Shown: in pieces, positions 44,709 through 54,072 of the stretch
Layout: each line of letters begins with the position of its first letter
Position numbering within the stretch: position 1 is the first letter of the stretch
Origin: Clostridia bacterium
GTDB lineage: Bacteria > Bacillota > Clostridia > Christensenellales > Aristaeellaceae
DNA: 64,000 nt
Assembly (NCBI GenBank): GCA_016297535.1
Contig: JAEDGL010000001.1
Span: 1-64,000 of the forward strand
Direction of reading: 5' to 3'
The notes under the pieces: model-generated
What the model was told of the DNA's origin: nothing
What the model saw: only the letters and a program-made list of their open reading frames with translations
The model's database searches: none
Position numbers and translations under genes: made by a program

Positions 44709-46590
44709 TCTTCTGTACTCCTTTTTGACACGTTGTTCGGATGCACTGGGCGATGCTTTCATCATCCAGCCCAACCTCTGCCAGCAGATGCTTATGGTCA
44801 CCATGCTGGATGTAGCGGTCTTCCACACCCAGGCGTGTGATAAACGGCTGCACATGGAGGTCAGTGGCCGCCTCCAGCACCGCGCTGCCAAAACCGCCCT
44901 GAAGCATATGCTCCTCCAGTGTAAAAACAGGCTTCTGCGCGGCAAAAACACGAAGCAGGCATTGCTGATCCAACGGCTTTATGGTGGATGCATTGATAAC
45001 CTCTGCCTCCAGTCCTTCCAGGGACAGGGCATCGGCTACGCGAAGCGCAGCCGCCGTCATGGTTCCGGTGGCAAGTACAATGAGATTTTCTCCCTTGCGA
45101 AGCTGCTGCCATTTGCCAACCTCAAAGCCTTCAATGGAATACCCTGCAGGCAGGGCTTCCGCGTTTTTGGGATAACGAATGGCACAGGGCCTGCCGCGGC
45201 GATGGGCAGCACGAATCATCATGGATAGCTCTTCCCCGTTTGCCGGCGAGAGCACCGTCATGTTGGGAATATGGCGCAGATAGGCAAAATCGTAAAGCCC
45301 CTGATGGGTTTGTCCGTCTTCGTTGGAAATGCCGGATCGATCCAGCAGGCAAACAACCGGCAGATTCAGAATGCACACATCATTCATCAGCTGATCATAG
45401 CCACGCTGCAGGAATGTGGAATATACAAAAAGGAACGGACGCATTCCTCCGGCTGCCAACCCGGCGCAAAGCGACACGGCATGCTCCTCGGCAATGCCTA
45501 CGTCCAAAAACCGGTCGGGATAGGCTTTCTCAAAATCCGCCGTACAAGTGCCAAGCGGCATGGCGGCTGTAAGGGCCATAATACGCTTGTCCCCGGCGGC
45601 AAGTTCAATCAGCGTTTCGTTGGCAATAGCGCCATTGGAACGGGAGCCAGAGGCGCTTACCTGACCGTTTTCTACCAAAAATGGAGGCGTGCCATGAAAA
45701 GCTTCCGGCTTGCGCTCTGCCCGGTGATAACCGTAGCCCTTCTTGGTTAAACAATGGATAACCACGGGTCCTTCCAGTCTCTTTGCCTGTTCCATCATTT
45801 TTTCAACCGAGGCAAGATCGTTTCCGTCCACGGGTCCCAGATAGCGAAAGCCAAGAGCGGAAAAAAAACCTTCGTCAATCTCGTTGACCAAAATGCTTTT
45901 CACAGCCTGCTTCATCCTGTGTATAAAATGGTAGATAGGTTCGCCTACAGCCGGAATGCGAGAAAGGTTGTTTTTAACGCGTTTTTTGGTAAAATTCCAT
46001 CCCGCACTGGCGCGTAGCCTTGCCAGATGCTTGCTCAGCGCACCCACGTTTTTGGCAATCGACATTTCATTGTCGTTGAGAACCACAATCAGCCGCGTTT
46101 TGGTATTGCCGCAATCATTGATCGCTTCATAGCACATACCGCCGGTTAGCGCGCCGTCGCCGACCACTGCCACAACGTGATGGTTTTGTCCCTGGGCATC
46201 CCGCGCTCTGGCCAGGCCAAGCGCCTGGGAAATGGAAGTAGAGGCATGGCCCGCATCAAAAAGATCGTATTCGCTCTCGGTTCTTCTGGGAAAACCCGCA
46301 AGCCCGCCGTAGGTACGCAGCGTATCAAACGCCTCGTACCGTCCCGTAAGCAGCTTGTGCGCATAGGTCTGGTGCCCTACATCAAAAACAATTTTATCCT
46401 TTGGCGTATCAAACACGCGATGCAGCGCCAGGGTGATTTCCACCACCCCCAGATTGGAGGAAAGGTGCCCGCCGTTTCGGGCTACGGTCTGAATGATCTT
46501 GGCACGAATATCATCCGCCAGTTCCTCACACTCCTCTATGGAAAGAGAACGGATATCTGACGGATCCTTGATTTGCGATAAAGCAATCAT
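44701..46590 (-). CDS. dxs: 1-deoxy-D-xylulose-5-phosphate synthase
   Basis: A 629-residue thiamine-diphosphate enzyme that condenses pyruvate and glyceraldehyde-3-phosphate, the first step of the MEP isoprenoid pathway. DVGHQTYAHKLLTGR, GDGALTGGMCYEAINDCG (TPP motif) and VVLNDNEMSIAKNVG belong to the first domain. The second has FLDVGIAEEHAVSLCAGLA and SGISNEDGQTHQGLYD. ATG 46590 follows AAAGGAG; the longer upstream frame has no site. MEP products also supply the polyprenyl carriers used in wall and glycan synthesis. Confidence 0.96.
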   Translation of the reverse strand: MIALSQIKDPSDIRSLSIEECEELADDIRAKIIQTVARNGGHLSSNLGVVEITLALHRVFDTPKDKIVFDVGHQTYAHKLLTGRYEAFDTLRTYGGLAGFPRRTESEYDLFDAGHASTSISQALGLARARDAQGQNHHVVAVVGDGALTGGMCYEAINDCGNTKTRLIVVLNDNEMSIAKNVGALSKHLARLRASAGWNFTKKRVKNNLSRIPAVGEPIYHFIHRMKQAVKSILVNEIDEGFFSALGFRYLGPVDGNDLASVEKMMEQAKRLEGPVVIHCLTKKGYGYHRAERKPEAFHGTPPFLVENGQVSASGSRSNGAIANETLIELAAGDKRIMALTAAMPLGTCTADFEKAYPDRFLDVGIAEEHAVSLCAGLAAGGMRPFLFVYSTFLQRGYDQLMNDVCILNLPVVCLLDRSGISNEDGQTHQGLYDFAYLRHIPNMTVLSPANGEELSMMIRAAHRRGRPCAIRYPKNAEALPAGYSIEGFEVGKWQQLRKGENLIVLATGTMTAAALRVADALSLEGLEAEVINASTIKPLDQQCLLRVFAAQKPVFTLEEHMLQGGFGSAVLEAATDLHVQPFITRLGVEDRYIQHGDHKHLLAEVGLDDESIAQCIRTTCQKGVQKNG

Positions 46591-46612
46591 GGCTCGCTCC
46601 TTTGTTGGCACA

Positions 46613-47818
46613 TTACAGTTTCGCTCCGTTTTTGGGCCCGGCCTTGCCGCCCAGAGATACATCCTTGAGGATATCGGAGGAGTAGGCGTAATTGCTGTCG
46701 TCCTTATCCTGCTTGGCCTGCATGGCACATTCCACCAGCTTATCAATCATCTGTTTGTAGGGCAGGCCGGTGGCCTCCCAAAGATAAAACGCCATGGAGC
46801 CGGGCAGGGTGTTGATTTCGGTAATATACAGGCTGTTATTCGCCGAATCGTACATATAGTCAATGCGTACAACGCCCTTGCAATCCATGTTGTTAAAGAT
46901 GTCCATGGAAAGCTTCTGGATGCGGTCGCGAAGCTCAGGCTCGATGGGCGCGGGCAGGATGCGTTTGAGAGACGCCATGCCCTTGCTGCCGCCGCTGGCG
47001 CCGTATTTATCCATATAGGTAAGAAGCTCGCCGCAGGTTACGGGCATCTCAATCTCGCTGGCCTGGGCCTCGCCGTTATAGCCAAGCACGGAGCAGTTAA
47101 GTTCCAGCGGTTTGGTAAGACCCTGCTCGATAAGCACCTTGCGATCAAAATCGAAGGCCAGCTCCAACGCTTCCTCCAGCTCGCTGCGGTTGCAGGCGCG
47201 GCTTACGCCGATGGACGAACCCAGAGAAGCAGGCTTAACAAACACCGGATAAGGCAGCTGTTTTTCAATGCCGTCCAGCACGGCGGCGCGATCCTTTTCC
47301 CAAGCATGGCGCAGATACCAGCAATCCGGCAAAACGGGGAATCCGGCGCCGCGGAAGAATTGCTTCATGTATACCTTATCCATACCGATCGCGCTCGCGC
47401 CAACGCCGGAACTGGAATAAGGAATGTTGCACAGCTCCAGCAGTCCCTGTACCGTGCCGTCTTCTCCATGCATGCCGTGAAACACCGGGATGGCGCAGTC
47501 CAGACGTGCCACAACCACCTCTCTGTCCTTGGCCAGCAGGCCTTTGCCATGCTCGATTCGGGTAAGCGCGCCGCTTCCCGCAGTCAAATCCGGGTTGATG
47601 CGGATGATCCCCTTTTTGGCGGGATCAAAGGGCGTATAGGCGCTCATCTCCAAAAGCGTTTCGCCGGTAAACCATTCGCCCTGTTTGCTGATGTATACAG
47701 GAATAACGTCATATTTCTCTCGGTCGGCAGCACGCATCAGCTGCACGGCGCTGATGATGGATACGTCGTGTTCGCAGCTGCGGCTGCCGTAAAATACGCC
47801 AAGCTGAATTTTTTTCAT
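46613..47818 (-). CDS. ddl: D-alanine--D-alanine ligase
   Basis: A 401-residue ATP-grasp ligase that makes the D-Ala-D-Ala dipeptide of peptidoglycan. It opens with IQLGVFYGSRSCEHDVSIIS, where the E-H-D/E-V-S motif contacts D-Ala. VFVKPASLGSSIGVSRA is the ATP-grasp lysine region and EINTLPGSMAFYLW the magnesium-binding end. It is longer than typical Ddl (about 310-370), mainly in the middle. ATG 47818 has GGAGGAATG upstream. It sits next to a MurF-type ligase that would use its product. Confidence 0.92.
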   Translation of the reverse strand: MKKIQLGVFYGSRSCEHDVSIISAVQLMRAADREKYDVIPVYISKQGEWFTGETLLEMSAYTPFDPAKKGIIRINPDLTAGSGALTRIEHGKGLLAKDREVVVARLDCAIPVFHGMHGEDGTVQGLLELCNIPYSSSGVGASAIGMDKVYMKQFFRGAGFPVLPDCWYLRHAWEKDRAAVLDGIEKQLPYPVFVKPASLGSSIGVSRACNRSELEEALELAFDFDRKVLIEQGLTKPLELNCSVLGYNGEAQASEIEMPVTCGELLTYMDKYGASGGSKGMASLKRILPAPIEPELRDRIQKLSMDIFNNMDCKGVVRIDYMYDSANNSLYITEINTLPGSMAFYLWEATGLPYKQMIDKLVECAMQAKQDKDDSNYAYSSDILKDVSLGGKAGPKNGAKL

Positions 47819-47834
47819 CTTTCCATTCCTCCAA

Positions 47835-49421
47835 TCAGGCTTCCTGATAGTGATCCGGCAGGTCATTTTCGTACAAAACGGTATCTCCGGGACGAACCAT
47901 GGTATGCAGCAGACGCGTTGAATCATCCAGACTATCCACACGGTAAATCTGTTCGTCCGCAAACCCGGCTTCTTTCATGCCTTCAATAATGGGTTTTGTT
48001 CTGCTTTTGCCAACGATGATGGCGATGTCTACGCAATCCTTCATGGCACGGCCGAAGTCACGGTTGTATTTCGCCTCGTCCACGCCCAGCTCAACCATGC
48101 CCGGGGTAATGATGATGCGACGTTGCGGAAAGGCTTTGAGCACATTCAACGCAGCCTTCGCGCCTATGGGGTTGGAATTGAAGGCATCGTTGATGATGGT
48201 GAATCCGCCGGGACGGGAAATCAGCTCCAGACGGTTTTTGACAGGCTGCAGCTTGGCGATGCCGTGGGAGATCTGCTTAAGGCTCAGCCCCAGATCGCTT
48301 GCAACGGCGGAAGCCAGAAGAATGTTTTGCAAGCTGTGTTCGCCCAACAGCCTTGTCTGGCAGTCCACGCTGCCCTTTGCGTTTATGTGCAAGGTAAAGC
48401 TGCTTCCCTGGGACGAAACGCTGACGTTATCGCACCATACATCACAGGTTTGCGGGTCGCGGCCGCAGAGCACCTTTGGTTTTGCGGTTTTGTCATACAG
48501 CTGCTTGCAGATTGCGCCGTCGTTATAAAAGTACGCCCGTGATCCTTCTTGCGGAAGCGCGTCGATTAGCTCGTATTTGGTTTTGGCGATGCGCTCGATG
48601 GTTTTGAACGTTTCCAGATGCTGTGGCCCGACCGAGGTAATGATGCCGATGGTCGGCTTTACCAGACGGCACAGTTCCTTGATATCGCCCACGTGACGCG
48701 CGCCCATCTCTCCTACAAAAATCTGATGGGAAGGGGATAGGTTTTCGCGGATGGCACGAGAAACGCCCATAGGGGTATTGAAGCTGGCAGGAGTAATCAG
48801 CGTAGGATATTTTTCGCTGAGAATGGTACCCAGTATATGCTTGACAGAGGTTTTGCCATAGCTGCCGGTTAGGCCGATACGTACAAGCCCCGGGTTGGAA
48901 AGCAGCTTGCGCCGCGCATCGCGGAAATAGCATTCGCTGATCGCTTTTTCAACAGGCCAGGCCAGCAAGCCACTCAGGGCCACAATCAACGGCATAAAAA
49001 CAGGCCAGATCAAACCAAGTGGCGCAGCCACACCCTGCGCCAGTCCCCAGCTGATAAGGAGCATTACCAAAAAATGAACCACATACAGACGTTTTACGCG
49101 GCTTGTATAGACAAATTTCTTTTTGGCATGCCTGGCGCTGGAAAGCCTGGCAATCAGCAGACCAAGCGCCGCGCTGAGAAGCAGCTGAAGCACACCGTAC
49201 ACCGGGAACAATGCCGCAATCACCATCAGGCCTGCGCTTGCGCAAAGTCCCGGAAGCAGGCTATGCTTCCAGTTGCGCCGTACGGTGCGAAAAAAACCCG
49301 GAAACTGATAGCTTTCCAGCTGAAAATAATGGAAAAGCGTACGGGATGCAAAAAGACAGCAAACCACAGGAGACAGGATGAAAAGCCATTTCATCACCGC
49401 AGATGCTTCCGCCTGGATCAT
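47835..49421 (-). CDS. membrane-embedded MurF-type Mur ligase
   Basis: A 528-residue protein. Residues 1-170 hold about five hydrophobic helices (WLFILSPVVCCLFASRTLF; GLMVIAALFPVYGVLQLLL; LVMLLISWGLAQGVAAPLG). A Mur-ligase ATPase domain follows: IGLTGSYGKTSVKHIL, PASFNTPMGVSRAIREN, GEMGARHVGDIKEL and TSVGPQHLETF. The C-terminal domain has INDAFNSNPIGAKAAL and IITPGMVELG. MurF adds D-Ala-D-Ala to the UDP-MurNAc-tripeptide, but its normal N-terminal UDP-MurNAc-binding domain is replaced here by membrane helices, so the acceptor may be lipid-linked (inference). ATG 49421 follows GGGGAGGG. It is directly followed by ddl. Confidence 0.85.
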   Translation of the reverse strand: MIQAEASAVMKWLFILSPVVCCLFASRTLFHYFQLESYQFPGFFRTVRRNWKHSLLPGLCASAGLMVIAALFPVYGVLQLLLSAALGLLIARLSSARHAKKKFVYTSRVKRLYVVHFLVMLLISWGLAQGVAAPLGLIWPVFMPLIVALSGLLAWPVEKAISECYFRDARRKLLSNPGLVRIGLTGSYGKTSVKHILGTILSEKYPTLITPASFNTPMGVSRAIRENLSPSHQIFVGEMGARHVGDIKELCRLVKPTIGIITSVGPQHLETFKTIERIAKTKYELIDALPQEGSRAYFYNDGAICKQLYDKTAKPKVLCGRDPQTCDVWCDNVSVSSQGSSFTLHINAKGSVDCQTRLLGEHSLQNILLASAVASDLGLSLKQISHGIAKLQPVKNRLELISRPGGFTIINDAFNSNPIGAKAALNVLKAFPQRRIIITPGMVELGVDEAKYNRDFGRAMKDCVDIAIIVGKSRTKPIIEGMKEAGFADEQIYRVDSLDDSTRLLHTMVRPGDTVLYENDLPDHYQEA

Positions 49422-49423
49422 GC

Positions 49424-50215
49424 TTAGTTCCCTCCCCAAAGGAAAGTGTTTACGATAACCAGAAAACGCTGCGCTTCTTCAAGAAAGGCAAAGTGGCTCC
49501 GGCCATCAAAGACTACAAGCCCCGCGTCCGGGATCTCCTTTTCCATCTGTTGTCCCATCCACAGCGGTGTTTCGGTATCGTTGCTCCCCCAGATCAGCAG
49601 CGTCGAAGCCTTGATTTGAGGCAGCCATTGGGACAAATCCTGATGAATGACTTTGACAAAGGTTTTGCGCATTTGGGCGTTCAGCCGCTTGTAATCCGCC
49701 GAGCCGTATTTCTGAACCAACGCTTCCTGCAGCCTGTCAACCAGTTTTTTGAGAAACGGCAGCTTGCCCATAGCGTTTACAAGGGCCTTCATCCGTTTAT
49801 ACTGTTTCTGCCGCCTGCTCTGCTCCTGACCATCCGGCTTGCGAATGCCCGCTCCGCCTGTGATGATCATTTTATCCACCCGTTCGGGATGATGCGAGCC
49901 AAGCCAGATTGCAACCCGCCCCCCAAAGGAGTGGGCAATCATATGCACGCGGGAAAGCCCGAGGCTGTCAAGCAATTCCAGAATCTGCTGCGCAAACTCA
50001 GCAACACCCCAGGGCTCCGCAGGCTCGCCGCTTTGTCCATGGCCGGGAAAATCCACTGCAAGCAGCGAGGCATGCTTGCCTATTTCCTGATAAAAAGCAT
50101 TAAAAATAGAGCTGTCACAGCCCCAGCCGTGCAAAAACAATACCGTGGGGGCGTCCTGCTGATTGGACGGCTCAAATCGGTAAAAGAGCTTGCAGCCCTG
50201 AATGAAAGCTTCCAA
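49424..50215 (-). CDS. alpha/beta hydrolase
   Basis: A 263-residue cytoplasmic hydrolase with an intact triad: serine in MIAHSFGGRVAIWLG, an aspartate around LLIWGSNDTETPLW, and histidine in FDGRSHFAFLEE. VLFLHGWGCDSSIF forms the oxyanion loop, and a lid region (GIRKPDGQEQSRRQKQYKRM) is rich in basic residues. The substrate is unknown. It starts at TTG 50215 with AAAGGTGG and ends 2 bp before the MurF-like gene, so it heads the wall-precursor operon. Confidence 0.85.
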   Translation of the reverse strand: MEAFIQGCKLFYRFEPSNQQDAPTVLFLHGWGCDSSIFNAFYQEIGKHASLLAVDFPGHGQSGEPAEPWGVAEFAQQILELLDSLGLSRVHMIAHSFGGRVAIWLGSHHPERVDKMIITGGAGIRKPDGQEQSRRQKQYKRMKALVNAMGKLPFLKKLVDRLQEALVQKYGSADYKRLNAQMRKTFVKVIHQDLSQWLPQIKASTLLIWGSNDTETPLWMGQQMEKEIPDAGLVVFDGRSHFAFLEEAQRFLVIVNTFLWGGN

Positions 50216-50266
50216 GGAAGCACCACCTTTCCAGATGAACCCAAAATATTTTACCCTATTCTATGC

Positions 50267-50310
50267 AAAAAGAAAAGCCCAAACCGCACTTTTTGCGTTC
50301 AGGCTTTGGG
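50267..50310 (-). terminator. intrinsic terminator after the GNAT gene
   Basis: On the minus strand CCCAAA (50310-50305) pairs with TTTGGG (50283-50278), extended by inner pairs, and is followed by a CTTTTCTTTTT tract. The stem includes the end of the acetyltransferase coding region. Confidence 0.65.
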
Positions 50311-50787
50311 AATTTCATAGATATAGCGTCTTTTGCGGTAACTGAGGCCAAATTCCGAGCGGCACCAAGCGGGAACATTCACCGTACTTTCGAGCGTACA
50401 GCCCAGCAATTCGCAGGTGCGAATGCTTGGATAGTTGTCCTCATCCGTGGTAATGACAAAGCTGCGCATGCCCATTTCTTGCAGCAGCGGCACGCACATG
50501 CGGCAGGCGCGCAGGGCGCCGTGTCTGCCCTGAAACGGCGGATCCATGTGATAGCCAATATGTCCCAGATAAAAAAGTCCTTCCCCTTCGCCAATGCGCA
50601 GGGCAATTTCTCCGGCCGTTCGGGAGGTTTTTCGATCTACAATATCAAAAATCATGGAGCAAGCACCGTCAATCTGGCTGATGCGGTGTGCGTATTCGCG
50701 CGGAACCAGCGCAAATTCCTCGTCAGCAAACAGCGCCTCTCTGCGCTTTCCAGCACGGATAAAGGCCTTCTCAACAGCCGTTTTCAT
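50299..50787 (-). CDS. GNAT family N-acetyltransferase
   Basis: A 162-residue acetyltransferase-like protein. YHMDPPFQGRHGALRACRM corresponds to the acetyl-CoA loop (Q/RGxGxA-like), and TTDEDNYPSIRTCELLGC to the family's C-terminal N-x-x-S-x-x-x-x-E-x-x-G segment. The C-terminal tail (RRYIYEIPKA) is a closing strand. Acceptor unknown. It overlaps the end of the PfkB kinase gene by 4 bp (ATGA), so the two are co-translated. Confidence 0.82.
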   Translation of the reverse strand: MKTAVEKAFIRAGKRREALFADEEFALVPREYAHRISQIDGACSMIFDIVDRKTSRTAGEIALRIGEGEGLFYLGHIGYHMDPPFQGRHGALRACRMCVPLLQEMGMRSFVITTDEDNYPSIRTCELLGCTLESTVNVPAWCRSEFGLSYRKRRYIYEIPKA

Positions 50788-51707
50788 ACCTCCTGCACCA
50801 TTACCTTGGGCAAGAGCACGTCAAAATCCGCCTTGCGTACCAGCTGCGTACCGTCCGTCATCACGCTGGCTGCGCCTGCCGCAACGCCAAAACGGAAGGC
50901 CTCGGTCAGGTTTGCACCGCGCATAAGACCTGTGAGAATGCCGCCGATCATGGCGTCTCCCGCGCCCACGGTGGAGCGGGCCTCCACCCGCAAAGCCGGG
51001 GCGAACAGCGTTCTTTTTTCGTTTACAAACACGGCGCCGGTTTTACCCATGGAAACAACCACATTCTGCGCACCGTAGCTGATCAGAAACATGGCCGCGT
51101 CGCGGATTTCACGCAGCGTACGCAGCTCCTTGCGCATAATGGCCTGCATCTCGGGCAGGTTGGGTTTGATCAGATAGGGTTTTTCCTTTATGCCGTGCAG
51201 CAGCGACTCACCGGCGGTATCCAGAATGCACTTTTTCCCATCCAGCGCATGCAGGCAGCGCTGATAGGTGTTTTCCGGGCAGCCGTTTGGCAGCCTTCCA
51301 CTAAGCACCACGTAATGGCTGTCAACGCTTTTTTCCTTCAAAAGCTGAATGAACTGCTGAATCTGTTCCTCGCTGAGCGAAACGCCGGGCTCGTTGAACT
51401 CGCTGACCACGTCCTGGGTATTGTCCAGCAGCTTGAGGTTGGTGCGTACCTCGCCCGGCACGCTCATATAGTCGAAGGATACGTCTTCCTTGGCAATCAT
51501 GCGCAGAAAGCGGTCTGCATTCTCCTCCCCCAAACAGCCGACGCAGCGTGCTGCCTCGTTCAAACGTCTGAGCACAATGGCCACATTGACGCCCTTGCCA
51601 CCCACGTCTACCCGAACATTTTTGAGGCGTGTAACATCCCCTACGTTAATCTTATCCGTTTCCGCGGTTTTATCAAAGCAGGGATTCATGCATACCGTCG
51701 TAATCAT
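50784..51707 (-). CDS. 1-phosphofructokinase / PfkB family sugar-phosphate kinase
   Basis: A 307-residue PfkB-family kinase. VDVGGKGVNVAIVLRRL is the N-terminal sugar-binding motif. ARSTVGAGDAMIGGILTGLM carries the catalytic Asp and anion hole (GAGD). Its length and ITTVCMNPCFDKT start fit 1-phosphofructokinase (FruK) or tagatose-6-phosphate kinase (LacC), but no PTS gene is nearby to decide. GAGAGGGG precedes ATG 51707. It lies downstream of the EF-G paralogue beyond a hairpin. Confidence 0.9.
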   Translation of the reverse strand: MITTVCMNPCFDKTAETDKINVGDVTRLKNVRVDVGGKGVNVAIVLRRLNEAARCVGCLGEENADRFLRMIAKEDVSFDYMSVPGEVRTNLKLLDNTQDVVSEFNEPGVSLSEEQIQQFIQLLKEKSVDSHYVVLSGRLPNGCPENTYQRCLHALDGKKCILDTAGESLLHGIKEKPYLIKPNLPEMQAIMRKELRTLREIRDAAMFLISYGAQNVVVSMGKTGAVFVNEKRTLFAPALRVEARSTVGAGDAMIGGILTGLMRGANLTEAFRFGVAAGAASVMTDGTQLVRKADFDVLLPKVMVQEV

Positions 51708-51738
51708 GTGTCATTCCCCTCTCGCAGGAATATCAAAC

Positions 51739-51767
51739 GGGACCGATGCGGCATGCGCACCGGTCCC
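51739..51767 (-). terminator. GC-rich hairpin after the EF-G paralogue
   Basis: GGGACCG-TGCG / CGCA-CGGTCCC, an 11-bp stem with one mismatch and a 5-nt loop. The T tract on the minus strand (GTTTGATATT) is weak, so it may be a terminator for EF-G or part of the kinase leader. Confidence 0.55.
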
Positions 51768-51787
51768 ATGAAGAAGAGTAAGAAAAA

Positions 51788-53872
51788 TTATTCTTCCTCG
51801 TCGTCCTCAACCTTGGCGTTCTCAATGATCTTCTGCGCAACGTTGGCGGGAACTTCCTCGTAGCGCTCGAAGGACATGATGAAGGAGCCGCGCGCCTGGG
51901 TCATGGAGCGCAGGTCGGTCGCGTACTTGAACATTTCAGCCTGGGGAGCCTCGGCAACCAGCTGCTGCAGGCCGTCGACCTGATTCATACCCATGATACG
52001 GCCACGGCGCTTGTTCATATCGCCCATGACGTCGCCCATGTACTCGTCGGGAACCAGCACTTCCACATGCATGATCGGCTCAAGAAGTACGGGGCTTGCC
52101 TGAGAGCAGCCATTCTTGTACGCGATACGGGCAGCAGTCTTGAAGGCCATTTCAGAGGAGTCTACGGGGTGATAGCTGCCGTCATACAGCTTGGCATGCA
52201 GGCCGACCATGGGATAACCGGCCAGAACGCCCTTGCGAATGTTCTCGCGCAGGCCCTTTTCAACGGAGGGAATGAAGTTGCGCGGAACCACGCCACCCAC
52301 AACGGCATCCTCAAACTCGAAATCAATGCCGGTGTCGCCGATGGGAGAAAACTCGATCCACACATCGCCAAACTGGCCATGACCGCCGGACTGCTTCTTA
52401 TGACGGCCCTGAACCTTGACGGTTTTCTTGATGGTTTCACGGTATGGAATACGGGGATCCTGCAGGTTGGCCTGAGCGCCGAACTTGGCAGCCAGCTTGT
52501 TGCGGATAACATCCAGATGCAGCTCGCCCTGGCCGGAAAGCAGAGTTTCGGTGGTTTCCACGTTCTTTTCGATCCTGATGGAGGGATCCTCTTCCATCAA
52601 ACGGGCCAGGCCGCTGAAGACCTTGTCCTCTTCGCCCTGCTTGGCGGCGAATACAGCCTTGCTGATGCAGGGAATGGGATACTCGATGGCCGGGTACTTG
52701 ATGGGCTTGGCAGCATCGCACAGGGTATCGCCGGTGTTGGTATACTGCAGCTTGGCCAGAGCGCCCATATCGCCTGCGGAAAGCTGCTGGGTGTTGATCT
52801 GCTTTTTGCCGCGCAGCACATACAGACCGTTGAGCTTTTCGGTTTTGTCGTTGGTGGCGTTGTAAACGCTGCCGCTGGCATTGATGGAGCCGCTCATCAC
52901 CTTGAACAGGCTCAGCTTGCCAACGAACGGGTCGGCGATGGTTTTGTAAACGAAAGCGCTAAAGGGTTCCTCGGCATTGCACTTGCGGGTTTCTTCTGCA
53001 TCGTTTTTGGGGTTGACGCCGGTATAGACCTGGCGCTTGGGAGAGGGCAGGAAATCCGCCATAACGTCCAGCAGCTTGCTTACGCCAACGCCGGTCAACG
53101 CGGAAACGGGAACCACGGGGCAGATTTCGCCGTGGAACATGCCTGCCTTGAAGCCTTCCAGAATCTCGTCGTGGGTCAGCTCGCCCTCGTCGAGGTACTT
53201 CATCATCAGTTCCTCGTCCGCTCCGGCAGCGGCCTCGGTCAGCTCCTCCAGCGCGGTGGCGATATCATCAGCCATCTCGGCGGGAACGGGCACTTCCTTG
53301 GGCTGGCCCTTGTTGACGCGCTCGTAGGCCTTGTTTTCCAGCACGTTAACGATGCCCTTGTAGCTGGAGCCGGCGCCGATGGGCAGGATGATCGGAACAA
53401 CGGAATTGCCGAACTTTTCGCGAAGCTCGCCTGCAACCTTCATAAAGTTGGCGTGGTCGCGGTCCATCTGGTTAACGATAAACATCTTGGCAACGTTGTT
53501 CCTGGTCGCAAGATCCCAGGCCTTTTCGGTGCCTACGGCAATGCCGTTAACGGCGCTTACCAGGATAGCGGCGGTTTCAACCACGCGCAGGGGGCCCATG
53601 GCCTCGCCGATAAAATCGAAGTAGCCGGGTACATCGATCACGTTGATCATCTTCTGGTTCCAGTCGATGGGCGCGACAGCCGCGCTGATGGAGATCTTTC
53701 TCTTGATTTCTTCCGCCTCAAAGTCGGTTACGGTATTGCCGTCTTCCGTGCGGCCCTGGCGGTCGATCGCTCCGGCAGCGAACAGCAGTGCCTCCATCAG
53801 CGTCGTTTTGCCTTCGCTGCCATGCCCCATGAGGGCAACGTTGCGGATGTTCTTGGTTTCGTAGCTTGCCAT
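51788..53872 (-). CDS. elongation factor G paralogue (EF-G2 type)
   Basis: A 694-residue translational GTPase with all five EF-G domains. The G motifs differ from canonical EF-G: G1 is MGHGSEGKTTLMEAL in place of AHIDAGKTTT, G3 is DVPGYFDF in place of DTPGHVDF, and G4 is NQMD in place of NKMD. This marks the second, non-ribosomal-operon EF-G family found in many Firmicutes, whose role (accessory translocation or recycling) is not settled. Domain IV has GRHKKQSGGHGQFGDVWIEF. The acidic tail ends VEDDEEE. ATG 53872 has AAGGAGG. A leader of about 125 nt precedes it. Confidence 0.92.
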   Translation of the reverse strand: MASYETKNIRNVALMGHGSEGKTTLMEALLFAAGAIDRQGRTEDGNTVTDFEAEEIKRKISISAAVAPIDWNQKMINVIDVPGYFDFIGEAMGPLRVVETAAILVSAVNGIAVGTEKAWDLATRNNVAKMFIVNQMDRDHANFMKVAGELREKFGNSVVPIILPIGAGSSYKGIVNVLENKAYERVNKGQPKEVPVPAEMADDIATALEELTEAAAGADEELMMKYLDEGELTHDEILEGFKAGMFHGEICPVVPVSALTGVGVSKLLDVMADFLPSPKRQVYTGVNPKNDAEETRKCNAEEPFSAFVYKTIADPFVGKLSLFKVMSGSINASGSVYNATNDKTEKLNGLYVLRGKKQINTQQLSAGDMGALAKLQYTNTGDTLCDAAKPIKYPAIEYPIPCISKAVFAAKQGEEDKVFSGLARLMEEDPSIRIEKNVETTETLLSGQGELHLDVIRNKLAAKFGAQANLQDPRIPYRETIKKTVKVQGRHKKQSGGHGQFGDVWIEFSPIGDTGIDFEFEDAVVGGVVPRNFIPSVEKGLRENIRKGVLAGYPMVGLHAKLYDGSYHPVDSSEMAFKTAARIAYKNGCSQASPVLLEPIMHVEVLVPDEYMGDVMGDMNKRRGRIMGMNQVDGLQQLVAEAPQAEMFKYATDLRSMTQARGSFIMSFERYEEVPANVAQKIIENAKVEDDEEE

Positions 53873-54003
53873 TATAGAGTCCTCCTTGGATATAATTTTT
53901 GCATACGGCGCATTCCTCGCGGGAAGACTGTTTGTTAATGAAATAACGAAGATGAACCAACAGTACACGCCCATGCATATAGACCGAATTGTAATCGATA
54001 GTT

Positions 54004-54032
54004 ATTATAGCAGAAAGAAAGGCGATTGAAAA
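54004..54032 (-). promoter_or_regulatory. promoter of the EF-G paralogue
   Basis: On the minus strand TATAAT (54009-54004) is preceded by TGC (extended -10), with a weak -35 TTTTCA (54032-54027) at 17 bp. The rest of the 200-bp gap 53873-54072 is an AT-rich leader of about 125 nt with no recognised riboswitch. Confidence 0.7.
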
Positions 54033-54072
54033 GTAGATACGTCAAAAAAACAACCATTTTGGGTAAGTCTTT

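Noticed and set aside
52067..53938. Long plus-strand open frame of about 620 codons
   Set aside because: Antisense to the EF-G paralogue; composition is a reflection of that gene.
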